Assembly (NCBI GenBank): GCA_964632495.1
Contig: CAZWDS010000001.1
Coordinates: forward strand, 83,680-147,679
From: CALKXV01 sp964632495
Lineage (GTDB): Bacteria > Pseudomonadota > Alphaproteobacteria > Rhodobacterales > Rhodobacteraceae
Length of the DNA stretch: 64,000 nt
Direction of reading: 5' to 3'
In this document: positions 18,596 to 28,369 of the stretch, one piece after another
Layout: every line of letters starts with the position of its first letter
How positions within the stretch are numbered: the stretch's first letter is position 1
The notes under the pieces: model-generated
The model's database searches: none
Seen by the model: the letters and a program-made list of their open reading frames with translations, nothing else
Told to the model about the DNA's origin: nothing
Program-made: the position numbers and the translations under genes

Positions 18596-19184
18596 CCAAC
18601 TGCCCCTTGATTGCTTGGAGCACATCATGGACGCCAGCTTGAGCAGCTTCAAGCGATGTCGTTTCGATCACATGATCCGCACGGGCACGTTTCTCTGCAT
18701 CTGGCAATTGAAGTGACTTAAGGTGTTCGAATTTCTCGGTTGTCATCCCTGGGCGTTCTAAAACGCGGGCTCGCTGCAAATCTTCGGGTGCGGAAACCAC
18801 GACGATCAGATCGACATCTTTGTCGCCGCCAGTTTCGAACAACAAAGGAATATCGACCAGAACAATTGAGGACATGGCACCGGTTACAAAAGCCTCACGA
18901 TCTGTGCGGACAAGAGGATGTACGATGTCCGAGATCTGCTTCAACGCAGTTTTGTCGGCCGCAATCCAATCAGACAAGACGGCTCGACTAACTTTGTTGT
19001 TGCTGACGGCGTTCGGGTGCAGGTTTCGAATGGGCGCAACTGCGGCCCCGTCTTTGGAATACAACCGATGAACGGCTGAATCCGCATCCCAAACCGGGAC
19101 ACCTGCTTCGTGAAACATCTGGGCTGTGGTGGTTTTTCCCATGCCGATTGAACCGGTCAGACCGATAACGAAAGGCCGGGTCAC
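18570..19184 (-). CDS. coaE: Dephospho-CoA kinase
   Basis: Last step of coenzyme A synthesis: ATP-dependent phosphorylation of the 3'-OH of dephospho-CoA. P-loop 'GLTGSIGMGKTTT' lies at residues 8-20, 'WDADSAVHRLY' at about 32-42, and 'VLVDIPLLFET' in the middle. 204 residues, usual length. It lies between aroE (4-bp start/stop overlap) and dnaQ (26-bp overlap), a gene order common in alphaproteobacteria next to the origin-proximal block. Confidence 0.96.
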   Translation of the reverse strand: MTRPFVIGLTGSIGMGKTTTAQMFHEAGVPVWDADSAVHRLYSKDGAAVAPIRNLHPNAVSNNKVSRAVLSDWIAADKTALKQISDIVHPLVRTDREAFVTGAMSSIVLVDIPLLFETGGDKDVDLIVVVSAPEDLQRARVLERPGMTTEKFEHLKSLQLPDAEKRARADHVIETTSLEAAQAGVHDVLQAIKGQLDAGNRSRH

Positions 19185-20017
19185 AGAAGGACGGCTTGGC
19201 GAAGGGTTTCATCAACATCGGGTCGAAAACCAAACCAACGCTCAAAACCTGGTGCCGCTTGGTATAGCAACATTCCAAGCCCATCGACCGTTTGGCAGCC
19301 AATGGACTTTGCGTGAGCCAAAAGCGGGGTTTCTAGCGGAACATAAACCAGATCGGTGACAACCGCGTCTTTCGACATCGCGTCCAGCGGAATACGCATT
19401 TCTGACTTCCCGACCATCCCAAGGGATGTGGCATTCACAATGGTTGTGGCGCCTTCCAGCATATTGCCTGTTTGAACCCAGTCATAAACACGAACTTTGG
19501 TGCCAAACTCACGCGCCAAAGCGTCGCTTCGGGTGCGGGTTCTGTTTGCCAGTCGAATTTCAGGAGCGCCCGCATCGATAAGAGACGATAGAACCGCGCG
19601 CGCCGCGCCGCCTGCACCAAGAATAGCCGCCGGGCCCGCTTTGGCATCCCAATTTGGTGCCCCTTGGCGTAGGTTTTCTGTGAAGCCATATCCATCGGTG
19701 TTGTCGGCGTAGACTTTGCCGTCTTCGCGAAAAATAAGCGTGTTCGCCGACCCAATCAGAGCCGCACGGTCAGAAACAACATCTGCAATGCTAAGGACGT
19801 GTTCCTTATGCGGAATGGTCACGTTCAGGCCGACGAAGCCAAGTTTTGGCATGGTGCGGATAGCGTCTTCCAGATCGCCCGACGCAATATCCATCGGGAT
19901 ATAGAACCCACGGATACCAAGTTCGCGTAGCCAATGGCGAAAGATCAGCGGTGATTTGCTGTGAGCCACGGGCGAACCGATGACGCCGGCAAGGGGAATT
20001 CGGGTAGTTGCGTTCAT
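19181..20017 (-). CDS. aroE: Shikimate dehydrogenase
   Basis: NADPH-dependent reduction of 3-dehydroshikimate in aromatic amino-acid synthesis. The substrate motif 'GSPVAHSKSPLIFRHWL' is near the N-terminus. The catalytic Lys is in 'LNVTIPHKEHV', and the NADP-binding loop is 'ILGAGGAARAVLSSLI'. The conserved 'ANRTRTRSDALA' phosphate-binding stretch follows. 278 residues. Start and stop overlap maf and coaE by 4 bp, so the four leftward genes form one transcription unit. Confidence 0.96.
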   Translation of the reverse strand: MNATTRIPLAGVIGSPVAHSKSPLIFRHWLRELGIRGFYIPMDIASGDLEDAIRTMPKLGFVGLNVTIPHKEHVLSIADVVSDRAALIGSANTLIFREDGKVYADNTDGYGFTENLRQGAPNWDAKAGPAAILGAGGAARAVLSSLIDAGAPEIRLANRTRTRSDALAREFGTKVRVYDWVQTGNMLEGATTIVNATSLGMVGKSEMRIPLDAMSKDAVVTDLVYVPLETPLLAHAKSIGCQTVDGLGMLLYQAAPGFERWFGFRPDVDETLRQAVLL

Positions 20018-20613
20018 GTCGCTAAAGTGCCTCGCAAAGACAGGTAGGACAAGACTTCCAGCAGCGGTAGGCCCAGAACGTTGAAGTGGTCGCCCTCGAT
20101 GCGAGTGAACAGGCGCACGCCTTCTTCTTCCAGTTTATACCCGCCGACCGAATGGCGGATGCTGTCCCAATTGCGGTCCACATAGTCTTCCAGCCAATCG
20201 TCAGAAGCATCGCGCACATACAGGCGCACTTGCCCGACATGACGCCATACAGGTTTTGCATTCTCATAGATAACCGCCGCGGACAGCAAATGGTGACGAT
20301 TGCTGCGCATGCTTTTCAACTGAGACAGGGCGTGATTTTGATCTTTTGGCTTTGACAAAAGTGCGCCTTGGAAATCCAGAACTTGATCTGATCCCAACAC
20401 CAATGCCTCGGGGCGCTTTGACGCAATCTTTCGCGCCTTCGCTTCGGCCAGTGCATCAGCAATGTCGCGCGGCTTGGCCCGTTCTGCCATCAGCGCAGCT
20501 TTGATGGAGTCTTCATCAACTTTTGGGCCAACAACCTCGAACTCGACACCCGCTTGGCGTAGCATATTGGCACGGGTCGCAGAGGTGGATGCAAGGATCA
20601 AAGGCTGGGACAT
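20014..20613 (-). CDS. Maf-type nucleotide pyrophosphatase
   Basis: Maf-family house-cleaning pyrophosphatase acting on non-canonical or modified NTPs. The start 'MSQPLILASTSATRANMLRQAG' (quoted in part) is canonical, with E/D-rich 'KVDEDSIKAAL' and the signature 'VLGSDQVLDFQG'. 199 residues with the ATG at 20613; the upstream extension of the frame runs into non-coding DNA. Subfamily specificity (dTTP/UTP versus 7-methyl-GTP) cannot be settled by eye. It is the first gene of the leftward operon, directly beside the candidate origin. Confidence 0.9.
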   Translation of the reverse strand: MSQPLILASTSATRANMLRQAGVEFEVVGPKVDEDSIKAALMAERAKPRDIADALAEAKARKIASKRPEALVLGSDQVLDFQGALLSKPKDQNHALSQLKSMRSNRHHLLSAAVIYENAKPVWRHVGQVRLYVRDASDDWLEDYVDRNWDSIRHSVGGYKLEEEGVRLFTRIEGDHFNVLGLPLLEVLSYLSLRGTLAT

Positions 20614-21021
20614 GTGGGTAACCCTGTGTGCGAAAAACTGGGAATCAGAAGGATGAAATGGGGGTAACCGTTGATTTTCGAGGTGCAAGCGAAACCTCAA
20701 ATTTCTGGGGATCTGCTCCGTGTGAATTGTCCACGGTGGATAACAGATTTCGTAGGGGTGTGGGAAACCCTTGGTGTTCAAAGCTTATACCGAGTTCATC
20801 CCCAATCTTAACGAAGTGATCAGTGACGTTAAGACTCGGGATTCAAATTAGTATTTTGTTAATATCCCCGGCTCCAAGAAAGCAGAGCATGTCATTTTCC
20901 CCCTGTGTGCAACTTGTCCTGAACATCATGAATTCCACTTATCCACCCTACTAACAACCACAACATCTTTTCTTTCTTTCTTATATATTATTAGGAAGAG
21001 AGAGATGGGCTGAGAGGCAGA
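20614..21021. other. Candidate chromosome replication origin (oriC)
   Basis: A 408-bp non-coding gap between divergent maf and hemJ. DnaA-box-like 9-mers seen: TTATCCACC at 20939 (plus) and again at 20735-20743 (minus), TTGTCCACG at 20727 overlapping it head-to-head, TTACCCACA at 20613-20621 (minus) and TTTCCCACA at 20759-20767 (minus). An inverted repeat CTTAACG-N13-CGTTAAG spans 20807-20833, nested in CCGAGT...ACTCGG. GANTC methylation sites lie at 20642, 20833 and 20840. TTAG-N7-TTAA at 20848 resembles a CtrA site. A pyrimidine/AT-rich tract follows at 20968-20995. Position between two leading-strand-oriented blocks and about 6 kb from parAB fits an origin. Function is inferred. Confidence 0.6.
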
Positions 21022-21471
21022 ATGGCTGAGCTACTGGCAGAACTTTACCCTTGGACGAAAGCGTTTCACATCGTCTCGGTTATTTCGTGGATGGCGGGTT
21101 TGTTCTACCTGCCTCGGCTTTTTGTCCATCATGTCGAACGTGCGGGATACGTTGGCGAAAGGCATGATCTGCTTGTGATGATGGAACAGAAGCTTTTGCG
21201 TGTCATCATGAATCCGGCGATGATTGCCACTTGGGTGTTTGGACTTGCACTGGTGTTTACGCCGGGCATTGTGGATTGGGCCTCAATCTGGCCTTGGACG
21301 AAAGCAGCAGCGGTCTTAGCGATGACCTGGTTTCATCACTGGTTAGGTCGTCGACGTAAAGAAATATTGGATGGCTCGAACACTCGGGATGGACGTACCT
21401 ATCGTTTGATGAATGAAGTTCCCACTGTGATGATGATCGTCATCGTTTTCTCGGTCATTTTGAAATTCTAA
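21022..21471 (+). CDS. hemJ: Protoporphyrinogen oxidase HemJ
   Basis: Integral membrane enzyme that oxidises protoporphyrinogen IX to protoporphyrin IX in haem synthesis, replacing HemY/HemG in many alphaproteobacteria. 149 residues with about four helices. The conserved 'KAFHIVSVISWMAGLFYLPRLFVHH' (quoted in part) contains the His needed for activity, and 'TWFHHWLGRRRKE' is a second hallmark. SD GAGGC precedes the ATG. It is the first rightward gene after the candidate origin; the remaining haem genes in the window are hemH and the HemW-type gene. Confidence 0.93.
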   Translation: MAELLAELYPWTKAFHIVSVISWMAGLFYLPRLFVHHVERAGYVGERHDLLVMMEQKLLRVIMNPAMIATWVFGLALVFTPGIVDWASIWPWTKAAAVLAMTWFHHWLGRRRKEILDGSNTRDGRTYRLMNEVPTVMMIVIVFSVILKF

Positions 21472-21592
21472 GAATATTGACTTCGTGCGTTGTGGCGCTT
21501 AGCTGTGCCGTCGGATGTCGTCCTGATGTCTGTGAAACTTTCAAACTCTAAATGACCGATGCGGCGCTTTGATCCGCATGAAGGGTATTTCT

Positions 21593-22861
<1,269 letters not shown>

Positions 22862-22892
22862 ATTTCTGTTTAATAACAGAGACTTATGTGAA

Positions 22893-24170
22893 ATGAAGAC
22901 GATTTTTGCCCTAAGCTCGGCCCGGGGTAAGGCCGGTGTTGCGGTCGTTCGGCTTTCTGGGCAGTCGGCGGGCGAAATCTTGCGGAATATGGCCGGCGAA
23001 TTGCCAATGCCAAGACGAGCAGCGCTTCGGGTTCTACGACATTCTGGCGATGTATTGGACCAAGCTCTGGTCATTTGGATTCCGGGGCCAGATAGCTTTA
23101 CTGGCGAGGATGTGGCCGAGCTTCATCTTCATGGCTCAATCGCGACGGTGAACGCGGTGTTGGCTGTTCTTGGGTCAATGCCGGATTGTGTGATTGCAGA
23201 GCCTGGCGAATTTACCCGACGCGCGCTTGAAAATGAACGTTTGGATTTGGCTCAGGTCGAAGGCTTGTCTGATCTGGTTGAGGCGGAAACCGAGGCGCAG
23301 CGCCGTCAGGCGTTTCGGGTGTTTTCAGGTGCGCTTGGACAGAAGGCTTCCAATTGGCGGACCGATCTGATCCGTGCAGCGGCGTTGCTTGAAGCTACGA
23401 TTGACTTTGCCGATGAAGATGTGCCTGTCGACGTGACACCGGAAGTTCTTGCGTTAATGACAAGAGTCCAGACAGATCTTCGGGCGGAGACTGCTGGCGT
23501 TGCAATTGCTGAGCGTATTCGGGACGGATTTGAAGTTGCGATTGTCGGGCCGCCAAACGTCGGGAAGTCGACCTTGCTGAATGCCTTAGCAGGCAGGGAT
23601 GCGGCGATCACGTCGGATGTTGCGGGCACCACGCGCGACGTAATCGAGGTGCGCATGTCGTTGCGTGGCTTGCCTGTGACGGTGTTGGATACAGCTGGTC
23701 TTCGGGTTTCGGAAGATGCTGTAGAGTCCATCGGGATTGAACGGGCCATAGCGCGGGCCGAGCAAGCTGATCTTCGGGTCATTCTTCTGGATCGATCTGG
23801 GGCGACCCCAGTTATTGCGCCGGTAGAAGGCGACATTATCGTCGTTGCAAAGGCTGATCTGACTGGAGGGGATATATCGGCTTTGACCGGCGAAGGCTTG
23901 GATGATCTTGTAGAGACCTTAGCGGCCACACTTGAAAAGCAAGCAAGTGGCGCCGGAGTTGCGATAAGAGAACGGCACCGTATTTCTATGCGGCGTGCGA
24001 TTGAGGCTTTGGATACGGCGCAGGATCAGCTAGAAACAGCTCCTGAATTGGCAGAACTGATTGCGGAAGAATTGCGTAATGCTATTCGGGCTTTGGATTC
24101 GCTGGTGGGCCATGTGGATATCGAGCATATTCTGGATGATATCTTTTCCAGTTTTTGCATCGGAAAGTAG
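22893..24170 (+). CDS. mnmE: tRNA modification GTPase MnmE
   Basis: With MnmG forms the 5-(carboxymethyl)aminomethyl-uridine at tRNA wobble position 34. N-terminal tetrahydrofolate-binding domain ('GKAGVAVVRLSG', 'FTGEDVAELHLHG'), inserted G domain with G1 'GPPNVGKST', G2 'AGTTRD', G3 'DTAG', and a G4 reading AKAD in place of NKxD, and the invariant C-terminal 'FCIGK' that activates one-carbon transfer. 425 residues. The Shine-Dalgarno is poor. It ends 3 bp before mnmG, so the partners are co-transcribed. Confidence 0.97.
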   Translation: MKTIFALSSARGKAGVAVVRLSGQSAGEILRNMAGELPMPRRAALRVLRHSGDVLDQALVIWIPGPDSFTGEDVAELHLHGSIATVNAVLAVLGSMPDCVIAEPGEFTRRALENERLDLAQVEGLSDLVEAETEAQRRQAFRVFSGALGQKASNWRTDLIRAAALLEATIDFADEDVPVDVTPEVLALMTRVQTDLRAETAGVAIAERIRDGFEVAIVGPPNVGKSTLLNALAGRDAAITSDVAGTTRDVIEVRMSLRGLPVTVLDTAGLRVSEDAVESIGIERAIARAEQADLRVILLDRSGATPVIAPVEGDIIVVAKADLTGGDISALTGEGLDDLVETLAATLEKQASGAGVAIRERHRISMRRAIEALDTAQDQLETAPELAELIAEELRNAIRALDSLVGHVDIEHILDDIFSSFCIGK

Positions 24171-24173
24171 GGG

Positions 24174-26048
24174 ATGTTTCACGTGAAACATTCGAAGTTA
24201 GATGTCGTCGTCGTAGGTGGCGGACACGCGGGTGCTGATGCAGCACATGCTGCGGCGCGTCGTGGGGCGCGCGTTGCTCTGGTCACGTTGTCCCGGGAAG
24301 GGATTGGCGTGATGTCATGCAACCCCGCTATTGGTGGGTTGGGCAAAGGCCACCTGGTGCGGGAAATCGACGCTTTGGATGGTGTTATGGGGCGCGTGGC
24401 CGACAAGGCGGGTATTCAATTCCGCCTTTTGAACCGCCGTAAGGGTCCTGCTGTTCAGGGGCCTAGGGCGCAGGCAGATCGGGCGATCTACCGCACTGCG
24501 ATGCTGGTCGAGATGGAAAGCCATCCCAATATTCAGATTGTCGAAGGTGAGGCTACGGACTTTCTTTTCGAAAAGTCCCGGGTATCTGGTGTTCTTTTGG
24601 CGGATGGATCAGAGATTTCTGCCAGCGCAGTTGTTTTGACCACGGGCACGTTCTTGCGTGGCGTCATCCATATCGGGAATGTTTCGCGGCCTGGAGGTCG
24701 TATCGGTGATGCGCCATCCATAAAGCTGGCTGAACGGATTGATGACTTTGGTTTGCCTTTGGGGCGACTTAAGACCGGAACGCCCCCACGCTTGCTGGCT
24801 AGCACGATCGATTGGTCGAAACTTGAAGAACAGCCCGGCGACGAGGATCCGGTGTTCTTTTCGTTCTTTACCAAACGTACCGATACACCTCAGGTGTCCT
24901 GTGGGATTACGCATACGAACGAAGCGACGCATGATGTTATTCGCGCCAATCTGTCCCGCTCTGCAATGTATGGCGGGCAAATCGATGGGGTTGGGCCGCG
25001 GTATTGCCCTTCAATAGAAGACAAGGTGGTTCGGTTTGCCGATAAAACATCGCACCAGATTTTCCTCGAGCCGGAAAGCTTGTCCAGCGACTTAATCTAT
25101 CCAAATGGGATTTCGACGTCGTTGCCGGAAGACGTGCAAAACGATTATGTCCATTCAATCGCGGGTCTTGAGAGTGCTAAAATTGCCCAGCCAGGGTATG
25201 CAATCGAGTATGACTATGTGGATCCGCGTGCGCTGACCTCGACTTTAAGTGCGCGCGATGTTCCGGGGCTGTACCTTGCAGGCCAGATCAATGGAACAAC
25301 AGGATATGAAGAGGCTGCGGCTCAAGGCTTGGTTGCTGGATTGAATGCAGCTGGTGAGGCTTTGGATCAGGACGCGGTGCGATTTTCACGCGAGAATTCT
25401 TATATCGGCGTGATGATTGATGATTTGATCACCCGTGGCGTCAGCGAGCCCTATCGGATGTTCACCTCGCGCGCCGAGTTTCGCTTGTCTCTGAGGGCGG
25501 ACAATGCGGACCAGCGACTTACACCAGTAGGGCTGGAAGCCGGTTGTATAGGAAACGTCCGAAAGGTGGCATTCGACCAGAAGATGGATGCCTTAAGCGC
25601 GGGAAAAGCGCGCCTGGGGGAGCTTGAAATATCGGCATCCCGCGCTGCCGACGCCGGAATTCGGATTTCCCGTGACGGGGCAAAGCGTACTGGGCTTGAG
25701 CTATTGGCGTTTTCGGACGTTGAGTTTGAGGCCATTGCTGCTCTTTTCCCCGATGTGGCGGATGTTCCGGAAGATATTCAGCGGCAATTGAAGCGTGACG
25801 CGCTATATGCTGAATATGTAAAGCGGCAAGCTCAGGACGTTGCGAACTTACGTCGAGATGAAGCGCACTTAATCCCGGCGGATTTCGACTATGGCGCGCT
25901 GAACGGCCTGTCGAACGAGCTGCAGCAAAAATTGAGTGCAGTGCGCCCGGAAACATTGGGACAAGCTGGTCGCGTTGAAGGCGTAACCCCAGCTGCGTTG
26001 ACGCTGATCCTTGCAAGGCTCCGAAAAGAAAACCGTCAGGTGTCATGA
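24174..26048 (+). CDS. mnmG: tRNA uridine modification enzyme MnmG (GidA)
   Basis: FAD-dependent partner of MnmE. Dinucleotide fold 'VVVGGGHAGADAAHAAARRG' (20 residues), GidA signatures 'GPRYCPSIEDKVVRF' and 'TGYEEAAAQGLVAGLNA', and the C-terminal helical domain that binds MnmE. 624 residues, usual. The first codons MFHVKH are encoded by a perfect parS site, so the start region is under selection for both protein and ParB binding. The mnmG stop overlaps the rsmG ATG by 4 bp. Confidence 0.97.
   Translation: MFHVKHSKLDVVVVGGGHAGADAAHAAARRGARVALVTLSREGIGVMSCNPAIGGLGKGHLVREIDALDGVMGRVADKAGIQFRLLNRRKGPAVQGPRAQADRAIYRTAMLVEMESHPNIQIVEGEATDFLFEKSRVSGVLLADGSEISASAVVLTTGTFLRGVIHIGNVSRPGGRIGDAPSIKLAERIDDFGLPLGRLKTGTPPRLLASTIDWSKLEEQPGDEDPVFFSFFTKRTDTPQVSCGITHTNEATHDVIRANLSRSAMYGGQIDGVGPRYCPSIEDKVVRFADKTSHQIFLEPESLSSDLIYPNGISTSLPEDVQNDYVHSIAGLESAKIAQPGYAIEYDYVDPRALTSTLSARDVPGLYLAGQINGTTGYEEAAAQGLVAGLNAAGEALDQDAVRFSRENSYIGVMIDDLITRGVSEPYRMFTSRAEFRLSLRADNADQRLTPVGLEAGCIGNVRKVAFDQKMDALSAGKARLGELEISASRAADAGIRISRDGAKRTGLELLAFSDVEFEAIAALFPDVADVPEDIQRQLKRDALYAEYVKRQAQDVANLRRDEAHLIPADFDYGALNGLSNELQQKLSAVRPETLGQAGRVEGVTPAALTLILARLRKENRQVS
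24175..24190. promoter_or_regulatory. parS: parS centromere site 1
   Basis: TGTTTCACGTGAAACA, a perfect 16-bp palindrome identical to the ParB-binding consensus known across bacteria. It overlaps the mnmG start codon (its first two bases are the TG of the ATG), 3.3 kb upstream of parB. ParB nucleates here and spreads with CTP hydrolysis; ParA then segregates the origin region. Confidence 0.96.
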
Positions 26049-26653
26049 GCGACTGGGAGAGTTTTACGGCTCAAGTCGATGTTTCACGTGAAACATTGGA
26101 TATGCTCAAGCGTTATGCTGGGCTGTTGAGGCAGTGGAACAGCAAGATCAATCTGGTTAGCCCTCGGACGCTAGACAGCCTATGGTCCCGGCATTTTCTG
26201 GATTCTGCTCAACTGTTGGCCTGCGCACCGAGCGCGGGTCATTGGGTTGATCTTGGTAGCGGTGGCGGCTTCCCGGGCGCCGTTGTTGCTATTTTGAGCG
26301 GTTCCAACCAACGAACAACTCTTATAGAATCTGATCGGCGCAAAGTGGCCTTCTTGCGTGCTGTTGCAAGGGAAACTGTTCCATTTACTGTGATTTCTGA
26401 CCGTATAGAAGAAGCTGTGCCTCAGAATGCAGACGTTGTTTCGGCCCGTGCATTGGCGCCTTTGCCTGTACTGCTTGACTATGTTAGCCGCCACCTTTCC
26501 CCAAGTGGCCTTGCGGTTCTGCCAAAGGGCAGAAAGGCCGATGATGAGTTGCGCGAAGCGCTTGAACACTGGCGCTTTGACTGCGAAACATACCCCAGCA
26601 AGACGGACCCGGACGCCGTCATTTTGACTCTCGGAGAAATCAAGCGTGTCTGA
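26045..26653 (+). CDS. rsmG: 16S rRNA (guanine527-N7)-methyltransferase RsmG
   Basis: SAM-dependent methyltransferase modifying G527 of 16S rRNA (formerly GidB). SAM motif 'WVDLGSGGGFPGAVVAIL' (18 residues), preceded by 'KINLVSPRTLDSLWSRHFLDSAQL' (quoted in part), a family hallmark. 202 residues. Residues 12-16 (VSRET) are written by a second perfect parS site read in a different frame from the one in mnmG. The start overlaps mnmG by 4 bp and the stop overlaps parA by 8 bp. Confidence 0.96.
   Translation: MSDWESFTAQVDVSRETLDMLKRYAGLLRQWNSKINLVSPRTLDSLWSRHFLDSAQLLACAPSAGHWVDLGSGGGFPGAVVAILSGSNQRTTLIESDRRKVAFLRAVARETVPFTVISDRIEEAVPQNADVVSARALAPLPVLLDYVSRHLSPSGLAVLPKGRKADDELREALEHWRFDCETYPSKTDPDAVILTLGEIKRV
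26080..26095. promoter_or_regulatory. parS: parS centromere site 2, inside rsmG
   Basis: A second exact TGTTTCACGTGAAACA, 1.9 kb from the first and inside the rsmG reading frame, where it encodes VSRET-type residues. It lies about 1.4 kb before parB. Two sites this close to parAB and to the candidate origin fit the ori-proximal centromere cluster of alphaproteobacteria. Confidence 0.96.
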
Positions 26654-27455
26654 CCCTACAAGACCCCCGCAGCCCCGAATAATCTCGATCTGCAATCAAA
26701 AGGGCGGGGTTGGAAAGACAACGACGGCGATTAACCTTGGCGCTGCTTTGGCAGAAGAAGGGTATAATGTTTTGCTTGTTGATCTTGATCCGCAAGGCAA
26801 TGCCTCGACAGGATTGGGGTTGGATCCAGAAAGCCGAGAGTACACGACGTATGATTTGCTTTTGGAAGAAACTGCGTTGCACCAGGTTTTGCAAAAGACG
26901 ACAGTTGAGGGATTGCTGATTGCGCCCAGCACGACGGATCTCAGCTCGGCCGATATCGAGATGATGGCCATCGAAAAGCGAAGCTTTCTTTTGCACGATG
27001 CTTTGCGCCAACCAGAGATTGATGCGTTTGATTTGGACTTCATCCTGATTGATTGCCCGCCGTCGCTTAGTCTTTTGACGATCAACGCAATGGTCGCTTC
27101 GGATTCTGTAATGATTCCGCTGCAAAGCGAGTTCTTTGCTTTGGAAGGTTTGTCGCAATTGATGTTAACGGTGCGAGAAGTGCGCGAAGCGGCCAATCCA
27201 AACCTGCGAATCGAAGGCGTGCTGTTGACGATGTACGATGGGCGGAACAATCTGAGCCAACAGGTTGAACATGACGCGCGCGAGACTTTGGGTGCACTGG
27301 TCTACGAAACGATTGTGCCGCGGAACGTACGTATCTCGGAAGCGCCATCGTATTCAATGCCGGTCACAGCCTATGATCCGGGGTCAAAAGGGGCGCTGGC
27401 CTATCGCGCCCTGGCACAAGAAATGGTAGAGAAGATCGAAAGTGACACAGCATAG
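26646..27455 (+). CDS. parA: Chromosome partitioning ATPase ParA
   Basis: Walker-type ATPase that drives segregation of ParB-parS complexes. The deviant Walker A 'NQKGGVGKTTTAINLG' lies near residue 17, with A' 'VLLVDLDPQGNASTGLG' and Walker B 'DFILIDCPPSLSLLTINAM' (19 residues). 269 residues, chromosomal type without an N-terminal HTH. The start is GTG at 26646, overlapping the rsmG stop by 8 bp. parB follows after 5 bp. Confidence 0.96.
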   Translation: MSDPTRPPQPRIISICNQKGGVGKTTTAINLGAALAEEGYNVLLVDLDPQGNASTGLGLDPESREYTTYDLLLEETALHQVLQKTTVEGLLIAPSTTDLSSADIEMMAIEKRSFLLHDALRQPEIDAFDLDFILIDCPPSLSLLTINAMVASDSVMIPLQSEFFALEGLSQLMLTVREVREAANPNLRIEGVLLTMYDGRNNLSQQVEHDARETLGALVYETIVPRNVRISEAPSYSMPVTAYDPGSKGALAYRALAQEMVEKIESDTA

Positions 27456-27460
27456 GGTGT

Positions 27461-28369
27461 ATGATGGCACAGGGTAAATCAGAACGACGGGGATTAGGGC
27501 GCGGTTTGTCGGCATTGATGGCCGATGTCGATACAACTCCGGCGAACGAACCGCAGGTCAGCCGCAAGTCGGAACAGACGATCGATATTGCGCGTATTGC
27601 GCCTAACCCGGATCAGCCACGACGGACCTTTACCGAAGATGCGCTGGAAGAGTTGGCGGCGTCTATCCGCGAGAAAGGGATCATTCAGCCGCTTATCTTG
27701 CGGGTGAATCCACGCGACCCCGGTGGCTTTGAAATCGTTGCTGGCGAGCGGCGATGGCGGGCAGCGCAGCGCGCTCAGCTTCATGAAGTGCCTGCCATTG
27801 TGCGCGAACTAGACGACACCGAAGTTTTAGAACTGGCGATTATCGAGAACATCCAGCGCGCCGATTTGAACGCGGTGGAAGAAGCGGCTGGTTATCGGCA
27901 ACTGATGGATCGGTTCGGTCACACACAGGAAAAGCTGGCCGAGGCATTGGGCAAAAGCCGGAGTCACATCGCAAACCTATTGCGTTTGCTAAACCTACCC
28001 GATGCCGTGCTTGAGATGGTGCGCGTTGGTGATCTGTCTGCCGGACATGCGCGTGCCTTGGTGACCGCAGACGACCCGGAAAAGCTGGCGCGCGAAATCG
28101 TCAAGAAGGGCCTGTCGGTTCGCCAGACCGAAGTTCTTGCCAAGGGACCCAAGGCGCCGCGTGACTTGCCCAGTAATGTGACGCCGATCAAGGACGCCGA
28201 TACGCGTCATCTAGAGCGTGATCTATCCGCAGCGCTAGGTATGAAGGTCAGCATTGATCATCTGCCTGGTAAAGAAAACGGTGCAATTACAATAAGTTAC
28301 AAAGATTTAGCGCAGTTGGACGAGGTTTGTCGCCGACTAAGCGTCACCATGGATGCAGGCGAAGTCTAG
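27461..28369 (+). CDS. parB: Chromosome partitioning protein ParB
   Basis: DNA-binding CTPase that loads at parS and spreads as a clamp. N-terminal 'RGLGRGLSALMAD', the CTP-binding boxes 'GERRWRAAQRA' and 'ENIQRADLNAVEEA', and the HTH 'TQEKLAEALGKSRSHIANLLRLL' (quoted in part) are present, with a C-terminal dimerisation domain. 302 residues. Two ATGs in tandem start it. The TAG stop overlaps the convergent hemW gene's stop in a 4-bp CTAG. Confidence 0.96.
   Translation: MMAQGKSERRGLGRGLSALMADVDTTPANEPQVSRKSEQTIDIARIAPNPDQPRRTFTEDALEELAASIREKGIIQPLILRVNPRDPGGFEIVAGERRWRAAQRAQLHEVPAIVRELDDTEVLELAIIENIQRADLNAVEEAAGYRQLMDRFGHTQEKLAEALGKSRSHIANLLRLLNLPDAVLEMVRVGDLSAGHARALVTADDPEKLAREIVKKGLSVRQTEVLAKGPKAPRDLPSNVTPIKDADTRHLERDLSAALGMKVSIDHLPGKENGAITISYKDLAQLDEVCRRLSVTMDAGEV

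Noticed and set aside
23800..23860. Defective G4 motif in MnmE (AKAD instead of NKxD)
   Set aside because: The rest of the G domain and the C-terminal CIGK are intact, and I recall TKAD/SKAD-like variants as common in alphaproteobacterial MnmE.
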